DNA of 64,000 nucleotides from Acidobacteriota bacterium (GCA_016713675.1 JADJOS010000001.1:1240001-1304000), one strand, 5' to 3'; positions 19,377 through 28,228 are shown, numbered from the stretch's first letter. Notes: generated by a model not told the origin, from the sequence alone. A program made the numbers and translations.

Positions 19377-20333
19377 TTATTTTGTGCACTTAGAGTGTTC
19401 CCAGCTGACGAGTTTGTGATTCGAATACTGGTCTCGCGTAACGACCGCCTGAATGACCTGCGTCTCGTTGCCTTCACTAACCTTCATACAAATTCGATAG
19501 GTCATCGAGAACATTCCCTTTTCCTCGCGTTTCAGTATCTCAACAAGCTTGTGATCGACGCCAGTGTCCTTTGAATGCTCGCCGACAGCCCAATCTGCCG
19601 CCATATCGACTCCTGCAGTAAATTCCTTTTCGACCGGCTTGAAACCGTCGCCGTCTCCTCCTCCGCATTTCATCTCGGTCCAGCTGACCAGCTTATGGTT
19701 CGAATACTGATCGACATTTACTAGTGTTTGAGCCGTTGTCGCTTTGCCGTTGACCGTTGTTTTGAGACATAGCCTGAAATTACGTGCGCCGAGTTTCGGT
19801 TCCAGATCTTCGCCTTTGATAATCGTCGCGGGCGTGATCGTAGCTTTGGTTTTCTTCGCCTGTTCCTTCACGGCAAAATCGGCCGCAAGCTCGGCACCTG
19901 CGTCAATGTTTTCGATCTCCTTATAGTCCGTGTTCGGCTTAAAGTCGCCGACCGATCCCATGCCTCCGCCTGAGTCCGACTTGCCGCAGGTCGATTTTGA
20001 CCAGCCCATGAGGCTAAAATTCGAATACTGATCCACCGACACGATCGCTTGGGCAAACAACCTTTTACCCGTAACCGTAGCCTCAAGACAGAGCATAAAG
20101 TCCCTCGCGCCCATCTTTGGTGTCTTATCCGACGCCTTTACGATTCGGTCCAGGCTTATCGTGGTCTTGGCCCTCGTCGCCTGTTCCTTTACCGCAAAAT
20201 CGGCCGCGAGCCGTACACCGGCGTCGAGCTCCGTAGGCTGATAGCCGCCCGGCTGTGCCGAAACAGCCGAAAATGCAATAAAAATGACCGCGAATGTGGA
20301 GAGCAAAATTGATGCAAGTGGTGGTGTTTTCAT
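19377..20333 (-). CDS. Secreted protein with three diverged cystatin-like domains
   Basis: A 318-residue exported protein (signal peptide to about residue 26, ending VSAQ). Three repeats of about 85 residues follow, each with the pattern DAG..LAADFAVKEQ, a conserved I.K helix-strand step, an RLCL-type strand, then VDQYSN..L..W and a Cys near the end. The helix-strand layout is that of the cystatin fold and matches the neighbouring gene, but the inhibitory QxVxG loop is degenerate (PKMG, PKLG and GMFS at the equivalent places). It may be a duplicate that has lost protease inhibition or bind something else. Fold assignment is inference from pattern; the internal triplication is seen directly. 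Confidence 0.75.
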   Translation of the reverse strand: MKTPPLASILLSTFAVIFIAFSAVSAQPGGYQPTELDAGVRLAADFAVKEQATRAKTTISLDRIVKASDKTPKMGARDFMLCLEATVTGKRLFAQAIVSVDQYSNFSLMGWSKSTCGKSDSGGGMGSVGDFKPNTDYKEIENIDAGAELAADFAVKEQAKKTKATITPATIIKGEDLEPKLGARNFRLCLKTTVNGKATTAQTLVNVDQYSNHKLVSWTEMKCGGGDGDGFKPVEKEFTAGVDMAADWAVGEHSKDTGVDHKLVEILKREEKGMFSMTYRICMKVSEGNETQVIQAVVTRDQYSNHKLVSWEHSKCTK

Positions 20334-20446
20334 ATTTATCCTCAGATCTTTATTTCTCCCGGTCTCGTTATCGGTTAACGGAACATTTGAGTCAAACTGA
20401 ACCTATATGATCCAAGCTTGCCGGGGCCAATCCTTGTAGCGGTGAG

Positions 20447-21130
20447 TCACATACTCGCACCGGCCACACCGCATTCTGATTCTTTCCAACTAGATAGGCT
20501 ATAGTTCCGCTTGAAATCTTGATAAATGACGGTGCTGATCATAAACGGTTCATCGCCTTCGACATTTACCAGCATACAAATGCGGTAGTTCATACCCTGA
20601 ACGACCTGACGCTCCGCCTTTACGATCTCGACGACCTCGAACTCCGCTGCCAACTTCTTTGACTGCGCCTTGACCGCAAAATTCGCTGCCGCAACGACCT
20701 GAGCATCGGTCTTCGGGGCGGTTCCGAATCCGCCGACAACGATCTGCTTAGTTACCGGTGCGGCGGCCGAGTCGCCACAGCTCGAATCGGCCCAGCTCGA
20801 TAGCTTTTTATTGCCTTTCAGATCCACATATACAACCGCCTGAACGTGAAACGCATCGTTGCCGTCTGCACTGACTTCCATACAAAGCCGGTAGTTCGAG
20901 CCCTGCACTACCTGGCGTTCGGCCTTAACGATGTCTTCCAACTCATATTCTCTCCCGGTATTTTCCGATTGGGCTTGTACCGCAAAATTGGCCGCTGCTA
21001 CTACGCCGGCGTCTGTTTTTGCGACGACCTTATAGCCGCCAACGATGATCTGAGCAGAGCTTGCCGTAGCAAAGGTCAGAACCGCCGCAAAAGCCGCGAG
21101 CACTACTGCCATTCGAACGTTTGATCTCAT
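20447..21130 (-). CDS. Secreted tandem cystatin-like protein, two domains
   Basis: A 227-residue exported protein with signal peptide 1-27 (ATASSAQ). Two cystatin-like domains follow. Each has the helix AAANFAVQAQ or AAANFAVKAQ, then IVKAERQVVQG, a strand with RLCMEV or RICMLV, and a final L.SW..S.CG segment. The loop QVVQG occurs at 73-77 and 175-179 and fits the QxVxG signature with which cystatins plug papain-type cysteine proteases. Expected role is inhibition of cysteine proteases outside the cell. It lies upstream of, and in the same orientation as, the three-domain gene, with a 113-base gap, so the pair likely arose by duplication. Confidence 0.8.
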   Translation of the reverse strand: MRSNVRMAVVLAAFAAVLTFATASSAQIIVGGYKVVAKTDAGVVAAANFAVQAQSENTGREYELEDIVKAERQVVQGSNYRLCMEVSADGNDAFHVQAVVYVDLKGNKKLSSWADSSCGDSAAAPVTKQIVVGGFGTAPKTDAQVVAAANFAVKAQSKKLAAEFEVVEIVKAERQVVQGMNYRICMLVNVEGDEPFMISTVIYQDFKRNYSLSSWKESECGVAGASM

Positions 21131-21546
21131 ATATTTCCTCTCGCAGTTGAATTAATTAATCTCGTAATTCTGAGGTTAGAACCGGCGAAGTGTCAAACGG
21201 TTGCCTGCAATCGAACCAGCTTATAATATTCATAATCTGTGACTATGGGTCCATCTGTCAGTTGCCGATATCTCTCGCGTCAATTCCGCGAGAACAAATG
21301 TGCATCGGCTGTTCATCTCCTCAGCTTTCATATCGGAATTCCAAACAGAATGTTCACGGCCAATATATATTACAAAACCTAAGTCGCGGTTTCGTCTAAT
21401 TTCTGGTTTTGTGATGATTTGCACGCGGCTCGGAAGGATCAGATGGAACTTCATGGATCTGTCCCATTGAAATTTACTTCAACCGCATACATCTGCCAAA
21501 ATCGCTCGATCCGCGTTCAAATATAATTTGTTATATTATCTATCTA
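21131..21546. other. Intergenic region between divergent cystatin gene and alaS-like gene
   Basis: No gene is seen in about 415 bases. It contains a hairpin at 21273-21293 (7-base stem TCTCGCG / CGCGAGA, 7-base loop) without a T run, and a very A+T-rich stretch with TATAAT at 21522-21527 just before the downstream ATG, a plausible -10 element without a convincing -35. Confidence 0.5.
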
Positions 21547-23436
21547 ATGAGTGTTTACGACGAACTGACCGAGACCCAACAATTTGCTTCACGCGTGATC
21601 GCCGACCACGCGCGTTCCACCGCGTTTGCCATCGCAGACGGAATTCTGCCCGGCAACGAAGGCCGCAACTATGTCCTTAGAAAGATCATGCGCCGTGCCA
21701 TCTACCATGGCCGCGAGCATTTGGGTTTGAACGATCTTTTCTTCTACAAGGTCTGCGACTTTGTCGTCTCCGAGATGAAAGGCGTGTATCCGGAACTTGA
21801 GACCCAACGCGACTTCATCGGCAAAATGGTCCGCATCGAAGAAGAACGATTCGGGAACACCGTGACCGTCGGGCTCGGAAAACTGAACGAACTCGGTATT
21901 TCCGGCAGCACACCACAGGATGATGACCTTTTCCTCTCGATCGGAAAACTCTACGACACATTCGGAACGCCGCGCGATCTGATTCGCGTCTATCTCGAAG
22001 AGAAAGGCCTCGAATTTGAAGAGGACGATTTCAACGAACGCTTTGATTCCGCTCTGCAGGATCTCCAATCGCAGGGCACGGTCGGCCAGACCACACGCAA
22101 GTCCCAACCTTCGCCGGTCTATGCCGAGCTGCTCGAAAAGGTCGGGGTTAACCAATTTCATGGTTACGACACGACGCATCTCACCGGAGCAAAAGTAGTC
22201 GGAATACTCGACGGCGAAACGTCCGTCGAAACTCTAGCCGAAGGTCAGCAAGGCAGTGTGGTTCTTGATCAAACTCCTTTCTACGCCGAGGCGGGCGGTC
22301 AGGTCGGCGACGTTGGCAAGCTGATCGCCGCTGATTCGACCGCTGCTGTTGCCGATACGTATTCGCCTGTTGCAGGACTCATCATTCATAAGGTAACGGT
22401 CGAAAATGGCTCGCTTAATGTCGGCGACGAGGTCACCGCGTCGGTCAATGCCGAAAAACGCGATGCGACGCGGCGAAATCATACCGCGACTCATCTTGTT
22501 CACGCTGCTCTAAGGGAAGTTCTGGGAACACACGTAAAACAGGCCGGTTCGGTCGTCGGGCCGAATGTCCTGCGGTTCGATTTTACGCATTACCAACCGA
22601 TGACCACGGCCGAGATCGCAGAGGTCGAGGATCTGGTCAACCGCGAGATCCTTAAGAACGACACGGTAAACACCAACGTCATGAGCATCGAAGAGGCGAT
22701 GTCCGGCGGTGCAATGGCTCTGTTTGGGGAGAAATACGGTTCGGCGGTGCGCGTATTGAGCGTGGGCGACGGAGGCTTTTCGAAAGAGTTGTGCGGCGGC
22801 ACGCACGTCCGGGCGACCGGCGACATCGGCTCGTTCAAGATCACCGGCGATGAAGCGATCGCGTCCGGCGTCCGCCGCATCCGCGCGATCACAGGCTTTG
22901 ACGCATTCAACCGCTTCCGCGAAGACGAACGCCTCATCGACGCGTCGCTCGGGGCCTTGAACACCCAACGCGACAACCTGCCAAACGCCATCGCGAGATT
23001 ACAGGAAGAGCTGAAGAAGACACGCAAGGAAATGGACGAGTTAAAACTCAAGATCGCGACCGGCTCGATAGGCGATGCGTCCTCGGGCGGAGATGAACAC
23101 AGAGAAATAAACGGCGTTAAAGTTTTAGGAAAAATCGTCGAAGGCCTCGACAGCGGCGGAACGCGTCAGCTTTCCGATACGTTGCTCGCCCGTCTAAAAT
23201 CCGGCGTTGTGATAATCGGCCGTTCAGACGAAGGCAAGGTCGGCATCATCGTCCGTGTCTCGGACGACCTTACATCGCAAGTAAAGGCTGGCGACATCAT
23301 TCGCGAGATCGCTCCGATAGTTGGCGGCCGCGGCGGCGGCAAACCCGACATGGCCGAAGGCGGCGGCACCGAACCCGCCAAACTCGCCGACGCCATCGAA
23401 ACAAGCTACGCCGTCATCGAGCGAATGTTGAGCTAG
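21547..23436 (+). CDS. alaS: Alanyl-tRNA synthetase-like protein lacking the catalytic domain
   Basis: A 629-residue protein equal to the C-terminal two thirds of bacterial AlaRS (usually about 870-890). It begins at the tRNA-recognition domain (SRVIADHARSTAFAIADGILPGNEGRNYVLRKIMRRA), then has the editing domain with both metal motifs, HTATH at about 312-316 and CGGTH at about 416-420, and a complete C-Ala domain ending VGGRGGGKPDMAEGGG. The roughly 230-residue aminoacylation core with class II motifs 1-3 is absent, and no trace of it lies in the 415 bases upstream. The ORF has its own ATG and A+T-rich upstream region. It could be a trans-editing factor for mischarged tRNA-Ala, or a truncated copy next to an intact alaS elsewhere. 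Confidence 0.85.
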   Translation: MSVYDELTETQQFASRVIADHARSTAFAIADGILPGNEGRNYVLRKIMRRAIYHGREHLGLNDLFFYKVCDFVVSEMKGVYPELETQRDFIGKMVRIEEERFGNTVTVGLGKLNELGISGSTPQDDDLFLSIGKLYDTFGTPRDLIRVYLEEKGLEFEEDDFNERFDSALQDLQSQGTVGQTTRKSQPSPVYAELLEKVGVNQFHGYDTTHLTGAKVVGILDGETSVETLAEGQQGSVVLDQTPFYAEAGGQVGDVGKLIAADSTAAVADTYSPVAGLIIHKVTVENGSLNVGDEVTASVNAEKRDATRRNHTATHLVHAALREVLGTHVKQAGSVVGPNVLRFDFTHYQPMTTAEIAEVEDLVNREILKNDTVNTNVMSIEEAMSGGAMALFGEKYGSAVRVLSVGDGGFSKELCGGTHVRATGDIGSFKITGDEAIASGVRRIRAITGFDAFNRFREDERLIDASLGALNTQRDNLPNAIARLQEELKKTRKEMDELKLKIATGSIGDASSGGDEHREINGVKVLGKIVEGLDSGGTRQLSDTLLARLKSGVVIIGRSDEGKVGIIVRVSDDLTSQVKAGDIIREIAPIVGGRGGGKPDMAEGGGTEPAKLADAIETSYAVIERMLS

Positions 23437-23442
23437 TTTTTT

Positions 23443-23530
23443 AACAGGATCTACAAGTTAAGCATGATAGGAAAAGATTCACCCGACCGTTATTTGGTCC
23501 CCGGTCCTGTTTATCCGGTACATCCTGTTT
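23443..23530 (+). repeat. Degenerate 9-base repeat (ATCCTGTTT type) between alaS-like gene and ALDH
   Basis: GTCCTGTTT, ATCCGGTAC and ATCCTGTTT are three consecutive 9-base units at 23504-23530. AACAGGAT at 23443-23450, just after the previous stop, is the reverse complement of their core, so the spacer has repeat sequence in opposite orientation at its two ends. Confidence 0.6.
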
Positions 23531-23548
23531 GAAGTAACCGAAGCCTAT

Positions 23549-25123
23549 ATGAGCGCTGCAATGCCGACCCAAACCAACGAGATCGTCTCGTACAACCCCG
23601 CGACAGGTGCCGAGGTCGGCCGTGTCGCGCAAGCCTCGCAGGACGCAGTGAACGCGGCGGTCGAGCGTAGCCGAACTGCGTTTCAGTTGTGGAAGAAAAC
23701 ATCATTCGTCGAGCGAAAGGCCTATATCATGAAGGCCCGCGAGGTTTTGCTCGCCGAACGCGAAGTGATCGCCCGCCTCATCTCCGACGAATCAGGAAAA
23801 CCCGTTGCTGAGGCCTTGTCGATGGAGATCGCACCGGTGCTTGACCTGATGCAGTACTTCGCCCGTAAGACCGAAAAGCTACTAAAACCGGCAAAGATCA
23901 ACATCGGCCTCTACGCCTTGCTCGGCCGCTCGTCAAAGATCGTATATCAGCCGCTCGGCGTCGTCGGAATTATTCCGGCGTGGAATTATCCTTTCTCGAT
24001 CCCGCTCGGCGAAGCTGTGATGGCGTTGATGGCGGGAAATACGGTCGTCATCAAACCGTCCGAACTGACGCCAATGATCGGCCTCAAGATCGGCGAGATC
24101 TTTAAGAAGACCGGCTTGCCTGACGGTTGTGTCCAGATCGTCAGCGGCGGCGGAGAGACGGGAGCCGCGTTGGTAGAATCAAATCCGGACAAGATCATGT
24201 TCACCGGCTCGGTCGCTACCGGGAAGAAGATCGCCGCAGCGGCGGCGAAAAACCTCACCTCCGTCGTCCTCGAACTCGGCGGTAAGGACCCGATGATCGT
24301 CTTTGCCGACGCGAACCTCGACCTCGCCGCCGGAGCCGCCGTTTGGGGTGCGTTCTGTAATTCGGGCCAGTCGTGTTCTTCGGTTGAGCGGCTGTATGTT
24401 CAGGAAAGTGTCGCGGAGGAAATAACCCGCAAGATCGTCGAAAGGACAAAACAGCTCCAACAAGGCACGGGCGATCGAGCAGACGTCTCGATCGGATCAA
24501 TGTCATCCGAACGGCAGATCAAGATCGTCGAGGATCACGTCGAGGATTTCCGTCTCAGCAGAGCGAAGATCGAGACCGGTGGACGACGCAATCCCGATCT
24601 CGAAGGCCTCTTTTACGAACCGACGGTTATCACCAACGCAAACAATGACATGCGTGCAATGCAGGAAGAAACCTTCGGCCCGACGCTCCCGATCGCGACA
24701 TTCTCGACAGAAGAAGAAGCGATTAGACTAGCAAATGACAGCGAATTCGGCCTCACCGCCAGCGTCTGGACGCGCGACCGTGCAAAAGGAAAACGCATCG
24801 CGGAAAAGATCGAGGCCGGCTCGGTTTGCATCAACGAAGTCCTCTACACTCACGGCATCGGCCAGACACCGTGGGGCGGCTTCAAAAACTCAGGCCGGGG
24901 CCGCACCCACGGCCGCGAAGGCCTCATGGAACTCGTCCAACCGCAGCACATCCATACTAACCACATCGCCATCTTGCCCGATGCCTGGTGGATGCCGTAC
25001 TCCGCAAACGCCATCTCGACATTTCGCAAAATGACTACCACCTTCGCCAGCGGCTCGCTGATCAGAACGGTCGGTTTGCTGCCGCAGTTGTTTAAGCGAG
25101 TCATGGAACTTTTAAGAAAATGA
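23549..25123 (+). CDS. NAD(P)-dependent aldehyde dehydrogenase
   Basis: A 524-residue cytoplasmic ALDH-superfamily enzyme oxidising an aldehyde to the acid. Cofactor and active-site motifs are intact: IIPAWNYPFSIP, the Rossmann GSVATGKKIA, the general base in LELGGKDP, and the catalytic cysteine in NSGQSCSSVERLYV. Sequence style resembles the succinate-semialdehyde / broad-specificity group, but the substrate cannot be settled. The C-terminal 40 residues extend past the usual end. Its TGA overlaps the ATG of the following dioxygenase gene by four bases, so they are translationally coupled. Confidence 0.92.
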   Translation: MSAAMPTQTNEIVSYNPATGAEVGRVAQASQDAVNAAVERSRTAFQLWKKTSFVERKAYIMKAREVLLAEREVIARLISDESGKPVAEALSMEIAPVLDLMQYFARKTEKLLKPAKINIGLYALLGRSSKIVYQPLGVVGIIPAWNYPFSIPLGEAVMALMAGNTVVIKPSELTPMIGLKIGEIFKKTGLPDGCVQIVSGGGETGAALVESNPDKIMFTGSVATGKKIAAAAAKNLTSVVLELGGKDPMIVFADANLDLAAGAAVWGAFCNSGQSCSSVERLYVQESVAEEITRKIVERTKQLQQGTGDRADVSIGSMSSERQIKIVEDHVEDFRLSRAKIETGGRRNPDLEGLFYEPTVITNANNDMRAMQEETFGPTLPIATFSTEEEAIRLANDSEFGLTASVWTRDRAKGKRIAEKIEAGSVCINEVLYTHGIGQTPWGGFKNSGRGRTHGREGLMELVQPQHIHTNHIAILPDAWWMPYSANAISTFRKMTTTFASGSLIRTVGLLPQLFKRVMELLRK

Positions 25124-25899
25124 CTAGCCCGATGCCCGCAATTTTCTTTGGCCACGGCAATCCGATGAATGCATTGGCCTATAACCTATTCACGCGTGCG
25201 TGGGCGGAGATCGGCCGCTCGATACCGAGGCCGAAAGCCATCCTTTGTGTGTCGGCGCATTGGTTTGTGCCTGCGGTCGGCGTGACAGCGATGGAATGGC
25301 CGAAGACGATCCATGATTTCGGCGGATTTCCGCGTGAACTGTTTGAATTTGAATATCCCGCCGCAGGTTCGCCTGAATTGGCCGCACGCGTAAATGGTCT
25401 GCTTGGCGGTGATGTGATCTTGGATACGGTTCGCTGGGGACTTGATCACGGAACGTGGTCGGTGCTGTGCCACGTCTTTCCAGATGCCGATATGCCGGTC
25501 GTGCAGCTTTCGATCGACGAGACCAAGTCATCGGATTGGCATTACGAGTTTGCCAAACAGCTCGCGCCGCTCCGCGACGAAGGCGTTCTCGTATGTGGCA
25601 GCGGCAATCTGGTACACAATCTGCACAGTTATGCCGGGGGAAAACAGGACGTGGAGCCATTCGACTGGGCAGTGAGATTCGAATCCGAAGCTCGAAAGCT
25701 AATGGTCGCGGGCGAACACAAACCGCTTGCATCGTATGAGCTGATGGGCAAGGACGCTCAACTTTCCGCCCCGACGCCCGACCATTTCCTGCCGCTGCTC
25801 TACGTTCTTGCTACGCAGAGCGAGGGCGATGTTGTGTCATTTCCCGTCGAGGGATTCGACGGCGGCTCAATTTCGATGTTGACGGTAAAGATCGGCTAG
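25120..25899 (+). CDS. Extradiol dioxygenase, YgiD / 4,5-DOPA dioxygenase family
   Basis: A 259-residue class III extradiol ring-cleavage dioxygenase. Metal-binding histidines of the family are visible in IFFGHGNPMNAL, CVSAHWF, DHGTWSVL and NLVHNLH. E. coli YgiD opens DOPA-type catechols; whether this enzyme uses DOPA is unknown. Overlap with the aldehyde dehydrogenase gene suggests that an aldehyde and an aromatic or catechol substrate are handled together, which is inference. Converges with the DUF454 gene, the two 3' ends overlapping by four bases. Confidence 0.9.
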   Translation: MTSPMPAIFFGHGNPMNALAYNLFTRAWAEIGRSIPRPKAILCVSAHWFVPAVGVTAMEWPKTIHDFGGFPRELFEFEYPAAGSPELAARVNGLLGGDVILDTVRWGLDHGTWSVLCHVFPDADMPVVQLSIDETKSSDWHYEFAKQLAPLRDEGVLVCGSGNLVHNLHSYAGGKQDVEPFDWAVRFESEARKLMVAGEHKPLASYELMGKDAQLSAPTPDHFLPLLYVLATQSEGDVVSFPVEGFDGGSISMLTVKIG

Positions 25900-26318
25900 A
25901 GGGATTCAGGGGAAACGAGCTCGGCATTTTCCGCGATAGGATCCGATTCGGACTTGTAAGTCTTGAGCATCACAAGATGGATCGTCACCCCGAGGGCGAT
26001 CGCGAACATGATAAGGTTGAGCCAAAATCCGCCCGCCAGCAACCAGACACTGAAACCGATCGAGGCCCAGAGAGTGATGATCGTGCTGACCTTCTGGCGA
26101 AGCGAGATGCCTTTGCCGCTCTTGTAGTTGCGGATATACGAACCGCACCAGCGATTGTTCAAGAGCCAGTTGTGAAATTTCTCAGAGCTGCGGGAATAGC
26201 AATACGCAGCAAGCAGCAGGAAAACGGTGGTTGGCATGAGCGGCAGGAACATTCCGAGCACACCAAGACCGACGCACAAAGTGCCGGCGAATATCAGTAA
26301 TGCTTTTCTGATGTCCAT
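25896..26318 (-). CDS. DUF454 (YbaN) inner-membrane protein
   Basis: A 140-residue protein with three to four membrane segments. The opening with GVLGMFLPLMPTTVFLLLAAYCYSRSS followed by F..WLLNN...G.YI..Y is the DUF454/YbaN signature. Function of the family is not established. Single gene, convergent with the dioxygenase gene. Confidence 0.9.
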   Translation of the reverse strand: MDIRKALLIFAGTLCVGLGVLGMFLPLMPTTVFLLLAAYCYSRSSEKFHNWLLNNRWCGSYIRNYKSGKGISLRQKVSTIITLWASIGFSVWLLAGGFWLNLIMFAIALGVTIHLVMLKTYKSESDPIAENAELVSPESL

Positions 26319-26435
26319 CTAAATTCCGCTACCTACAATAGCCGCAGAGCCGTCAATTGCTCAGTATATCAGCGCACCGCGCGATATTACAACACAAACA
26401 GCGGCGTGCAAAGTTAATTATTCATCCGCAGGTCG

Positions 26436-27146
26436 CTATTGATAGCACTTTGCTTTCAATACCGACTTTGCGCCGCTTTCATTGAGTGTCAGCGAGGTCT
26501 TGCCGATCACTCCGGTGAATTTTCGGTCGCTGTCAGGCAGTGTGAATGCGATCTTCTCATAGTTCTTCCCAGTCACATCCGCCTTGACCAGAGTAGGTTC
26601 GCCTAGTTCACCCTGAGCCATAGTTACGAGTGCCCACCACGTGCCGCCGCTGTCGGTGATAAAGATCTCAGTTCCGCCGAGATCGCCTCCGCTGCCTAGG
26701 CTAATGTCGCTGTAGGTGCTGGCACATTTCCGTTTAAGGACCGATCTTGTGCCGGCTAGCGTTAAATTGAGACTTGCGGCCGATACCGTTCCTTTATACT
26801 TCTTGTCGCCATTTTCATCGGGGAGCGTAAATTCGACGGTCCTCATATCCTTGCCCGAGGTTGATGCCTCGACCAGCACAGGATCAAAAATATCGCCCTG
26901 GGCCTGAGTGACCAAGGCAAACGTCTTTTCCGACGACTGCGTCAGATAGACCGCCATACAGCAAAAATCACCCGATTCCTTACCGGCCGCGATATCGCTG
27001 AAATATCCGGCGGTCGTAAATTTCTTTGGTGCAGGCTTTTTCTGGGCCGGTACTGTGATCGCAAAAGCGGCGACTATCGCCAGACACAATATGGACAAAG
27101 TAGATCTGTTGATTTTAATATGATCTTTCGCAGAGTGAAGAAACAC
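26436..27146 (-). CDS. Secreted protein with two copies of an unknown domain
   Basis: A 236-residue protein with a hydrophobic export signal at about residues 15-35 (ending VPAQ) and a Lys/Pro linker. Two homologous segments follow (about 42-140 and 143-236), each with a Y(F)SDI opening, a run of strands including LVTQAQGDIFDPVLV or LVTMAQGELGEPTLV, then V.FTLPD and a final K.SVLK.KC motif. The shared cysteines in each copy suggest disulfides. I do not recognise the domain. The internal duplication parallels the neighbouring cystatin genes but the sequences differ. Confidence 0.7.
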   Translation of the reverse strand: MFLHSAKDHIKINRSTLSILCLAIVAAFAITVPAQKKPAPKKFTTAGYFSDIAAGKESGDFCCMAVYLTQSSEKTFALVTQAQGDIFDPVLVEASTSGKDMRTVEFTLPDENGDKKYKGTVSAASLNLTLAGTRSVLKRKCASTYSDISLGSGGDLGGTEIFITDSGGTWWALVTMAQGELGEPTLVKADVTGKNYEKIAFTLPDSDRKFTGVIGKTSLTLNESGAKSVLKAKCYQ

Positions 27147-27252
27147 TTAACTCACCTTCCTAGTCATCAAAATTAAAGAGTCGGCTCGAGCAATATCCGA
27201 TATTGTCGCACCGAAACGGAAAACTTCAAAGAAAAATTTCGCTGCCTGTTTC

Positions 27253-28074
27253 TTACAAGCCCGAACGGAACCGCAGATAGTCGTCTGCGCTTTGCTGCGG
27301 CCTTTCGATGGTGGGTACGTGGCCGATGCCGGGCATTATCACGGCTTGCGAACGCGGCAGCAGTCCACGCAAAACCTCAACAGTTGCGACATTTATCGTT
27401 CTGTCTTTATCGCCCCAGACGATGAGCGTCGGCGTTTCAAGCCCGCGAATGCGTTCTTCAACGGAATCGGACGCGATCTGCGTGAAAATACGCTGTTCGA
27501 GGTCAAAATTGCGGATGCGTTCCTGTGCGAGCACGTTCATTATCGGCCTCGGGATAAACGGCGGTTCGGCCATCACCCACGGGAAAAGGCCGGCAAATTC
27601 GTCTTCCGTACGGATCAGCAGCGGATTTGTTCCGGTCTCCTCGATCTTTTTACGGAGTTCGCTCGCCGGTGCCGACCAGACGCCGCCGGTGTCGATCAGC
27701 CAGAGGCTTTTGACCTCGGATCTGAATAGGACCGCGTACGACATCGCGATTTGGCCGCCCATCGAACTTCCGCCGAGATGGATTTCCTTAATTCCCAGCG
27801 CGTTGGCCAAAGCGTGCAGCCGATCGGCCTGTGCCGCGGCGGAGTAATTTGCCTCGGGCGGATGGGCCGATTCGCCGAAACCGACGTGATCGGGTACGAT
27901 GACGCGATATTTTGGCGTGAGAAACTTCGCGACACGGTCGAAACTATCCTTGTTCGCCCCAAAACCGTGCAGCAGCATCAGCGGTTGGCCCTGTCCGCCC
28001 TCGAGATAGACATAATGCGTGCCGTCAGCAAGTTCGATCTCCTTGCGTTCGAGCCCGGCTTGTTTCCGTTCCAA
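27253..28074 (-). CDS. Alpha/beta hydrolase, main body (5' part cut off by an in-frame stop)
   Basis: A 273-residue alpha/beta-hydrolase fold enzyme. Oxyanion region MLLHGFGANKDSF, nucleophile elbow GGSSMGG, Asp in VWGDKDRTI and His in MPGIGHVPTIERP form the usual serine-hydrolase triad. As it stands the ORF begins at a TTG inside the sequence ARLFLTLERKQAG; the same reading frame continues upstream through a TAA at 28099-28101 into a membrane-anchor segment with its own ATG at 28191. The intact ancestor would be a membrane-anchored hydrolase of about 312 residues. Either the gene carries a nonsense mutation or the TAA is a base error. Confidence 0.85.
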   Translation of the reverse strand: MERKQAGLERKEIELADGTHYVYLEGGQGQPLMLLHGFGANKDSFDRVAKFLTPKYRVIVPDHVGFGESAHPPEANYSAAAQADRLHALANALGIKEIHLGGSSMGGQIAMSYAVLFRSEVKSLWLIDTGGVWSAPASELRKKIEETGTNPLLIRTEDEFAGLFPWVMAEPPFIPRPIMNVLAQERIRNFDLEQRIFTQIASDSVEERIRGLETPTLIVWGDKDRTINVATVEVLRGLLPRSQAVIMPGIGHVPTIERPQQSADDYLRFRSGL

Positions 28075-28098
28075 CGTGAGGAATAAGCGCGCCGCCGA

Positions 28099-28191
28099 TT
28101 AAGGCGCAAGATACACAAAACCGATCGACGCAACAACAAACAACCCTGCGGCGGCGATCAGAAATATGGCAATTCTCTTTATTGATCTCAT
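28099..28191 (-). pseudogene. N-terminal membrane anchor of the alpha/beta hydrolase, ended by TAA
   Basis: Starting at ATG 28191 the frame encodes a 30-residue basic-hydrophobic anchor, MRSIKRIAIFLIAAAG followed by LFVVASIGFVYLAP, then TAA. The next codons, in the same frame, read SAARLFLTLERKQAG and run into the hydrolase. The continuity of frame and the typical anchor-hydrolase layout show that both pieces belong to one gene. Confidence 0.7.
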
Positions 28192-28228
28192 GTGACTATT
28201 TTACGAGTTCGGTGGTGCCGGAACTCTC

